From contig JAGBHE010000061.1 in NCBI GenBank assembly GCA_017935675.1, forward strand, positions 124,001-188,000: a stretch of DNA of 64,000 nucleotides. The letters run 5' to 3'. The DNA comes from Clostridia bacterium. GTDB taxonomy: Bacteria; Bacillota; Clostridia; UBA1381. Both the position numbers and the translations under genes were made by a program. Positions 63,080 through 64,000 of this stretch are shown here, piece by piece (the first letter of the stretch is position 1; each line of letters begins with the position of its first letter). The notes under the pieces are model-generated. The model had not been told where the DNA came from. It made no database searches and worked only from the letters and a program-made list of their open reading frames with translations.

Positions 63080-64000
63080 ATGAAAATCAGAAGGGAAAGG
63101 GCCTTGGCGGTAATATCTGCATTTACGGCGGCGGCTATGCTTTGTGCCTGCGGCGGCGATGGGAAAAGAACGGCATCACTTGAGGATATGGATTTGAGCC
63201 AATATCCGGTAAAGGCGGATGCGGAGCTGACATATTGGTTTGGTTTGGGAAGCAATGTTTCGGCGAGTGTGACGAATTTCGGAGAAACTGCGCTTGCAAA
63301 AAAGCTGGAGGAGGAGACGGGCGTAAAGGTAAAGTATATCCATCCGGCGCAGGGGCAGGAAAATGAGTCGTTCGGAATAATGGTTGCCTCGGACGAGATG
63401 GCGGATATTGTAGTCACGAACTGGTCAACGGCACTCGGAGGCCCGGGGGTTACAATTAATGACAAGGTAATCATCTCGCTTAACGACTACCTGGACGAAT
63501 ATGCACCTAACTATAAGAAAATTATTGAATCGGATGCTGAGATTGAAAAGGGTGTTAAAAATGATGACGGACAGGTATTTTGCTTCGGAACGCTGAATGA
63601 CGGCAAAACAATGACGGCAGGACCTATGATCAGAAAGGACTGGCTGGACGACTTGGGACTTGAGGTTCCGAAGACAATTGACGAGCTTGAAAATGCATTG
63701 AGGGCGTTTAAGGAGAAAAAGGGTGCAGATGCTCCTATGTCGGGAACATCGGGGCTGACCTCTTATATTCTTATGACACTCGGCACAAGAGAAGGCTTTT
63801 ACGTTGATAACGGAAAGGTTAAGTACGCCCCTGCCGAGCCGCATTATAAAAAGGTTGTTGAGCGGCTGGCAAAGTGGTATAAGGAGGGTCTGCTTGACCA
63901 GAACTATCTTTCAAACGATAACACAATGCTGGATGCCAATATGCTTAACGGCAATACGGGCTTTGTCACGGCTTCAATCGGAAGCGGTATGGGTGCGTGG
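63080..64000 (+). CDS. Sugar ABC transporter substrate-binding lipoprotein, N-terminal part (cut by window edge)
   Basis: Open from ATG 63080 (AGAGGAG 10 bp upstream) for 307 codons to the window end. The lipobox is 'AMLCAC' (Cys ~23). The mature part, with 'LEEETGVKVKYIHP', 'GQVFCFGTLNDGK' and 'MIRKDWLDDLGLEVPKTIDE', is typical of the LplA-type family 1 binding proteins. It completes the second importer. Confidence 0.92.
   Translation, partial: MKIRRERALAVISAFTAAAMLCACGGDGKRTASLEDMDLSQYPVKADAELTYWFGLGSNVSASVTNFGETALAKKLEEETGVKVKYIHPAQGQENESFGIMVASDEMADIVVTNWSTALGGPGVTINDKVIISLNDYLDEYAPNYKKIIESDAEIEKGVKNDDGQVFCFGTLNDGKTMTAGPMIRKDWLDDLGLEVPKTIDELENALRAFKEKKGADAPMSGTSGLTSYILMTLGTREGFYVDNGKVKYAPAEPHYKKVVERLAKWYKEGLLDQNYLSNDNTMLDANMLNGNTGFVTASIGSGMGAW

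Overview
The window looks like a chromosomal segment of a moderately AT-rich, gut-type Clostridia bacterium (Oscillospirales/Monoglobales-like, by inference only). The signs are strong AAGGAGG-type ribosome sites, SLH and copper-amine-oxidase 'stalk' surface proteins, YesM/YesN regulation of LplB/YtcP sugar transporters, a sodium-pump oxaloacetate decarboxylase and a group of ECF transporter genes. No rRNA, tRNA or CRISPR was seen.

1-14.1 kb (all minus strand) is an exopolysaccharide/capsule operon. In transcription order it encodes a DegT-type aminotransferase, an initiating sugar transferase, an ATP-grasp enzyme, a HAD enzyme, two GT4 glycosyltransferases, a thymidylate-kinase-like protein, an APH-like phosphotransferase, a nucleotidyltransferase-like protein, a glycosyltransferase interrupted by an in-frame TAG, another GT4, a Wzy-like polymerase, a GT-A glycosyltransferase and a Wzx flippase cut by the window edge. 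A helicase with eight Helicase-Associated repeats (14.2-17.1 kb) precedes it on the same strand.

17.1-18.3 kb holds the most striking element. A 210-bp segment, bounded by 30-bp inverted repeats (26/30 identical), carries one strong outward promoter. It sits between the helicase start and a tyrosine recombinase whose stop codon touches the right repeat. This has the architecture of an invertible promoter switch for the polysaccharide operon. As sequenced, the promoter points away from the operon (predicted OFF).

18.3-36.5 kb is mostly housekeeping: YdcZ, MscL, thiE-HAD-thiD, a NagB-ROK kinase fusion, a stalk-domain protein flanked by two copies of a ~170-bp structured repeat, GtrA, the Oad decarboxylase operon (oadB carries a frameshift), a secreted nuclease, an AraC/sugar isomerase/histidine phosphatase group, and an ECF transporter. 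The S component of that transporter resembles TrpP, and its mRNA leader carries a 5-nt-periodic NAG track like a TRAP binding site, so tryptophan is the predicted substrate.

36.7-57.7 kb is one plus-strand locus of ten tightly spaced genes, a Gram-positive polysaccharide-utilisation locus. It contains a 1608-aa secreted metallophosphoesterase, a 1398-aa GH99/WbsX-like protein, an SLH-anchored protein, an SLH-like secreted protein, a sugar ABC importer (binding protein plus two permeases), a YesN/YesM two-component system and a secreted protein that shares its main domain with the first gene. 57.8-64 kb holds an XRE regulator, small membrane proteins, a YczE-like protein, an AraC regulator and a second sugar ABC importer that runs off the end.
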